Shown here: positions 59,813 through 64,000 of the stretch, piece after piece | Numbering within the stretch: the first letter of the stretch is position 1 | How the letters are laid out: each line of letters opens with the position of its first letter | NCBI RefSeq assembly: GCF_040183065.1 | Contig: NC_091125.1 | Coordinates: 30,454,312-30,518,311 of the forward strand | Length of the DNA stretch: 64,000 nt | Direction of reading: 5' to 3' | Origin: Periplaneta americana | Lineage: Eukaryota; Arthropoda; Insecta; Blattodea; Blattidae | Translations under genes and position numbers: made by a program | Notes under the pieces: model-generated | What the model was told of the DNA's origin: nothing | Database searches by the model: none | Seen by the model: only the letters and a program-made list of their open reading frames with translations

Positions 59813-60386
59813 ACAAGCAAACATTCTAATGGGGGCAGATAAAAAAGTTAATTTTGTTTCTTTCACCGTGTTAATAATGTCAAAACAAGTGCTTGTACAA
59901 ATTTCTGCCACTAGAGCGCAATTACGAGGGCCGTAAAAATAAGTTTCCCTGGGGCCGTTTACGGAAAGAAAATATAATTTCATTGAAAAATGTATTGGAA
60001 CAGATATTCCCCACTGGAATGGAGACATTTTTCATATCATGGGATCGACAGAGACGTGCAGACAGCTGTCACACACTGATTCTGATCCTAGGCGGCAGAT
60101 TTCTACGACACAGGAATACAAAAGTTGATCTCACGATATGATAAATGCCTCAATTCCGGTGGGGGTTATGTTGAAAAATAGCTCAACAATACCTGTAGCT
60201 GTTCAAATAAATTTTTGCTATGAAATTGTGTTTTCTTTCTGTAAACGGCCCAGGAGAACTAATTTTTTTACGGTCCTCGTAATTGCGCTCGAGTGACCAA
60301 AATTTGTATAAGCACTTGTTTTGACATTATTAACATGACGGAAAAAAGTAACTTTTTTTTTCTACACCCATGAGAATGTTTGCTTG
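59813..60386 (+). mobile_element. Internally deleted mariner-like element, ~150-bp TIRs
   Basis: The arms 59813-59980 and 60225-60386 are inverted copies (ACAAGCAAACATTCT, TAATAATGTCAAAACAAGTG, GAGCGCAATTACGAGG, GGGCCGTTTAC). Between them is only the last part of a transposase. The flanks give TA on the right; the left edge has one extra A. Confidence 0.8.
60020..60168 (+). pseudogene. Mariner-like transposase C-terminus
   Basis: The translation reads DRDVQTAVTH with stops, then AADFYDTGIQKLISRYDKCL followed by NSGGGYVEK and a stop at about 60168. This end (F...GI..L..RYDKCLN..G.YVEK) is the usual C-terminus of an insect IS630/mariner-like transposase group. The remainder, including the catalytic triad, is deleted. 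Confidence 0.8.
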
Positions 60387-60660
60387 TAAGCAATATTCTT
60401 GTTAAGGCAAGGGTCCATGTGACCTGGAACTTGTAATGACATGTCTTTATTGACATCACCAATTATATATAGGCTATATATAAAAATAATATTAATTGAC
60501 CTTTCCATAATCTGAATGTCGAATATGATGTACAATGGGGAAAATATAGCCTCCACCTTACTGTGTATTTAGCCTTTTGTAATCGATATAGGCCTATGTA
60601 TAAATACGATGTCATATTTACTTTCATTTGTGTAGTTTAATCGTCGTGATCTTAAAGTAA

Positions 60661-60899
60661 GTCGGCCTCGGTAGCGTAGTCGGTATAACGCTGTCCTTCT
60701 GTGATCGAGATTGCGGGTTCGATCCCGGCCTAGGTCGATGGCATTTAAGTGTGGTTAAATGCAATAGGCTCATGTCAGTAGGTTACTGATATGTAAAATA
60801 ACTTCTACGGGACAAAATCCCGGCACACTGGCGACGCTGGTATAACCTCTGCAGTTGCGAGCGTCGTTAAATAAACCATAATTTATTTTTTTTTATTTT
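60661..60899 (+). mobile_element. tRNA-derived SINE (fourth family)
   Basis: The head GTCGGCCTCGGTAGCGTAGT gives an A box and GCGGGTTCGATCCCGGCC a B box at about 60713-60730. The body includes CGACGCTGGTATAACCTCTG and ends CGTTAAATAAACC with a T-rich tail. The perfect 10-bp target duplication CTTAAAGTAA lies at 60651-60660 and 60900-60909. Confidence 0.9.
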
Positions 60900-60909
60900 C
60901 TTAAAGTAA

Positions 60910-61354
60910 TTGATTCCGAAGTGCGTTGTGGTTATAATTTTTCCCACGATCTCTTCTTTGATTGCTCTACGTTGTTAGCTTTCATTTAGTTTATAATTAT
61001 AGTAACTTATTTCGAAATCGCTTTTCATTTAGACTTTGGTCATTGCTCTCAGTAATAAGTATGTTCTACCAAGTAAACAAACATGTACCTAAATTAAATT
61101 ATTTTGTTATCTACAGTATATCTTATATCCTAGTCTGCCGTTTGTTGTAACTCCCAGAAGGGACGAATTCAGAAAGTCTTACGTTAATTATTTGAAACAT
61201 ATTTTCATCTTTATCATCGTAGACTACAAATTTCATTTTCAAATAGCGTGTAAGATATCGGCGATGTTTCAGGAAGGTGTAATGTGACTCCTTTGCTTAG
61301 ACTATGTAATTTAGCATTCTTTTTACAATAATACAAATTATGTACTTATTATTT
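60910..61354. other. Unassigned sequence
   Basis: No feature supported. Confidence 0.4.
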
Positions 61355-61795
61355 AGAGAACTCTGAGTTTCACTGCCGCCCTTATATAACTCCTACATTG
61401 GTCCCTATCCTGAGTAGGATTAATTCAGTCATTACCATCATATCCTACCTCTCTCAAATCCATTTTAATATTATCCTAACATCTACGTCTCGGCCTCCCC
61501 AAAGGTCTTTTTCTCTCAGGTCTCCCAGCTAACACACTACACGTATTTCTGGATTCACTAGGCCTAATACGTGCTACATGCCCTGCCCATCTCAAACATC
61601 TGGATTTAATACTCTTAATTATGTTGGGCGACAAATACAATGCGTGCAGTTCTGCGTTATGTAACTTTCTCCATTCTTCTGTAATTTCATCCCTCTTAGT
61701 TTCAAATATTTTCCTAAGCGTTTTATTCTCGAACACCTTTAACCTAAGTTCCTCTTTCAAAGTGAGAGTCCAATGCTGGGTTGCAAGAAACCTGT
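61355..61795 (-). pseudogene. LINE C-terminal fragment
   Basis: The minus strand reads QHWTLTLKEELRLKVFENKT, then LRKIFETKRDEITEEWRKLH, NAELHALYLSPNIIKSIKSR, LRWAGHVARI and GRPERKRPLGRPRRR. In a shifted frame a DLREVGYDD-like end follows (about 61360-61480). This is the C-terminal region of a common insect RT protein. The RT core is missing. The RT fragment at 63749 to the window end probably belongs to the same family, since its motifs normally precede this tail. Confidence 0.85.
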
Positions 61796-61894
61796 TCTAT
61801 AAATTGCTGTTCTCTCGTTAAGTAACGGACCTTTAAACCATTCCAGTCTTTAAAGTATAGGTCGTTGCAAATGTGATATTTAACGATCTGTTAG

Positions 61895-62500
61895 CTATTC
61901 CATATTTAAACGGAAAAGATTCAAAACGACAGAGCCATCGTAGCCGACGCAAATAATTCCCATATTATACGTGCATGTCGTCATATTGTGTTTTTGAATA
62001 GTCATTGTTTTCAAACTTCGCACTAGACAGGCATCAAATATTGCCCCAGGCCAACATGCAACGATTCTTGGTACAGATTGATAGAGAAGTAACCCTTCCT
62101 GTTTCGGCACATCTCATTCAAGTGTCTACTGAGGCTTTGAATTTTCATATGGCTACAGTCTATGCACCAATAACGTTGGGAAAATTGCGAATTGAGAAGA
62201 AATCCTGTTTTACTGTTTGTACAGAATTTCCTTGAGGCATAGTAATGTATTGTTCTCTCATTCTTGCAGTCACACCTTATTATTCTACACGCTGTAGATT
62301 TATAAACACGAATATGATCCACTATCACATTCTGAAACGCTCCTATTGTGTAATAGCGCAAGGCAATCAACTGTCTTACTGCGTACGATTTGTTTTCCAA
62401 TATGATGCCCTATTTCGTGCAAGTGAGCCATGAATGTGTCTTTTGATAATCTAAATCTAACCTTGAAGCCAATATTATCATATTCTTCTAGAGGATTCGA
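61895..62500 (-). pseudogene. PIF/Harbinger (HARBI1-like) nuclease, decayed
   Basis: The minus strand from about 62498 reads EEYDNIGFKVRFRLSKDTFM and AHLHEIGHHIGKQIV, then after frameshifts LIALRYYTIGAFQNVIVDHI with YKSTACRII (HTH region). After a gap QFSQRYWCIDCSHMKIQSLS and NRKGYFSIN follow (first catalytic Asp in the CID motif). Further broken pieces are RIVACWPGAIFDACLVR (second Asp, WPG..DA) and a damaged GYDG. Stops and frameshifts make it inactive. No TIR or 3-bp TWA duplication could be fixed. Confidence 0.85.
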
Positions 62501-63669
62501 TCATCTCTCAGTATTCTTGGTCTAAGTAGATGTTGTACCATATCAAACATAACCTCTACGTCAGACGATTCTATAATAATACCGGTAATAAAATTGTTTT
62601 AATCACAAAACTTTTCCTATACACACATGAATCTCGAGTTCATTGTAATATGTATATTACATTTTATTTATTTACTACTGATGATAACATATCCACGAAA
62701 TTACTTAATACTGTCAGATACAAAAACAAGAAATATACGTACAATATGGCGGCTAACGATTCTTTGACAGTTTACAGCCCCGATTTTCGACCTATAGTTT
62801 ACAGAGTGCTTTAACGAACCAGTAGCTTTAAAGGTCGCTCTTGCAACGCTTACTGACGCTAAATGAACAGTTATAGGACCAATAGCGTTTAACGAACCTA
62901 TAAATGCTTTCTTGCAACCCAGCACAAGTCTCACAACCATACAGAACAACCGGTAATATAACTGAATACATACTATTGCATTTTATAAATTGTATAATTC
63001 AAGTTTTTAATTTTTACGATCGGAAACGTAAAATATTACTTCAAGGATAGCATTTTATAAAGTACAAACAGTGTTAGAATATATAGCCTATAAATCATCA
63101 TTACTAGTTTCTGTCTTGGGGCGGTTCATATATGAAAGCAAGCATTTCAAGGTTTGCAGCTTTCTGGCATCTATCGGAAGTTCTGGGGGACGTGCAACAT
63201 TTATTACTTATATGTCACAAGAAACATATACTGTCGACGTAATTGTCCTTTGTCCACTCGCTTTTGTGAGAGGTTTTCCTCCATATGAATCCAGATATTT
63301 CTGAGATGCACATTGAGGGAGACAGCTGTGGCCCTTTTTATTATTTTCAGTGTCATATAACAAAAAACGAAATGAGACTTGTAATATATGAGTTGACGTA
63401 TGAAAATATTGCTAGCGTTCATCGTTTTGTCCCCTGACGGTTCACCGTTTAGTAATTTATGACGGTGAGTAACTCCAATATCTAGCGACTTCGGTGATAG
63501 CTCGAGGGATTTACAAGGGCTCCTAGACTGTCAATAAATGCAAGCACTGCACTTTTTATAATTCATTAAGACAATACCATGAGACTACTCACAATGCAAT
63601 ATTGGGAACGGTTGTCGGCAACGGACAAGGTTTAGAATTTTTCAAACACCGCAGCTCATTTTAAATATG

Positions 63670-63673
<4 letters not shown>
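62501..63673. other. Unassigned sequence
   Basis: No supported gene. The short frames on both strands lack known motifs. Some palindromic text around TTTAACGAACC occurs at about 62810 and 62887. Confidence 0.45.

Positions 63674-63744
<71 letters not shown>
63674..63744. repeat. (ATT)n microsatellite
   Basis: About 23 ATT units directly upstream of an RT fragment. It probably marks where upstream RT sequence was lost. Confidence 0.95.
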
Positions 63745-63747
<3 letters not shown>

Positions 63748-63748
63748 A

Positions 63749-64000
63749 ATAGGAAGCCAGGATAACACAGAGGGTTTGGATTTGAACGGGTTACATCAGC
63801 TTCTTGTCTATGCGGATGATGTGAGTATGTTAAGAGAAAATCCACAAACGATTAGGGAAAACACGGAAATTTTACTTGAAGCAAGTAAAGCGATAGGTTT
63901 GGAAGTAAATCCCGAAAAGACAAAGTATATCATTATGTCTCGTGACCAGAATATTGTACGAAATCGAAAAATAAAAATTGGAGATTTATCCTTCGAAGAG
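63749..64000 (+). pseudogene. LINE reverse transcriptase fragment, runs off the window
   Basis: The open plus-strand frame reads GLDLNGLHQLLVYADDVSML, then RENPQTIRENTEILLEASKA, IGLEVNPEKTKYIIMSRDQN and IKIGDLSFEE. YADD (63814-63825) is RT motif C and the GLEVNP.KTKY block follows as expected. The frame is open to the last base. The upstream RT part is replaced by the ATT tract. It may be complete on the 3' side beyond the window. Confidence 0.9.

Larger units (their letters stand above)
59525..60470. repeat. Direct repeat (~75 bases) bracketing a mariner-like element
   Basis: TTTTAAGGCAAAGGTCTATG, then ACTTGTAATGACATG and TCTTTATTGACA at 59529-59600 recurs at 60400-60465 (GTTAAGGCAAGGGTCCATGT and so on). 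The copies are too long for a target duplication and diverged by about 15%. An older local duplication is likely, with the transposon between. Confidence 0.7.

Overview
This window looks like intergenic or intronic DNA from a large, repeat-rich animal genome. The likely source is an insect, probably of the cockroach/termite lineage. That is inference: the DNA is A+T-rich, it carries tRNA-derived SINEs with good A and B boxes, and its hAT, mariner, pogo/Tigger, PIF/Harbinger, Helitron and non-LTR families match a Blattodea-type mix as far as I can recall. I found no bacterial-style operon, rRNA, CRISPR array or convincing host exon. Almost all recognisable coding sequence is transposase or reverse transcriptase (RT), and all but one copy is decayed.

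Layout. 1-0.9 kb: ~181-bp tandem repeat with an inverted partial copy. 4.3-5.2 kb: decayed hAT/ZBED-type transposase. 5.7-7.7 kb: LINE split by a Tigger/pogo element. 8.6-11 kb: a Helitron, a pentanucleotide microsatellite and a truncated Helitron. 12.1 kb: foldback MITE. 16.3-19.1 kb: diverged duplication, then a CATAT-type satellite whose higher-order unit carries a TIR element three times. 20.6-21.4 kb: ~140-bp tandem repeat and a TA-flanked MITE. 21.7-23.8 kb: LINE with two SINEs in it. 24.4-26.6 kb: hAT element with intact 494-aa transposase, TIRs and perfect 8-bp target duplication. 27.1-29.1 kb: non-autonomous hAT with a Helitron inside. 29.7-32.1 kb: RT gene split by a 33-bp minisatellite. 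32.1-33.2 kb: long RT ORF. 33.5-34.1 kb: mariner pseudogene.

36.5-39.7 kb: second copy of the 27-kb hAT family, broken by other insertions. 43.6-44.6 kb: third full-length Helitron. 45.8-46.7 kb: long-TIR Tc1/mariner-like element with a SINE in its transposase frame. 47-48.1 kb: LINE endonuclease and RT fragments. 48.4-50.2 kb: hAT with two MITEs in its coding remnant. 50.8 kb: second copy of one of those MITEs. 52.6-53.9 kb: ~164-bp tandem array, with a SINE, inside a long inverted repeat. 54.3-57.9 kb: several foldback MITEs and a THAP-like fragment. 59.8-60.4 kb: internally deleted mariner-like element. 60.7 kb: SINE. 61.4-62.5 kb: LINE and PIF/Harbinger fragments. 63.7 kb to the end: RT fragment running out of the window.

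The genes do not form a pathway. What the window records is insertion order. Target duplications and paralogous empty sites give the nesting in several places: Helitron inside hAT, MITEs inside hAT, SINE inside mariner-like transposase, SINEs inside LINE, Tigger inside LINE, MITE inside foldback. The only element that looks coding-competent is the CGGBP1-related hAT at 24.4-26.6 kb.
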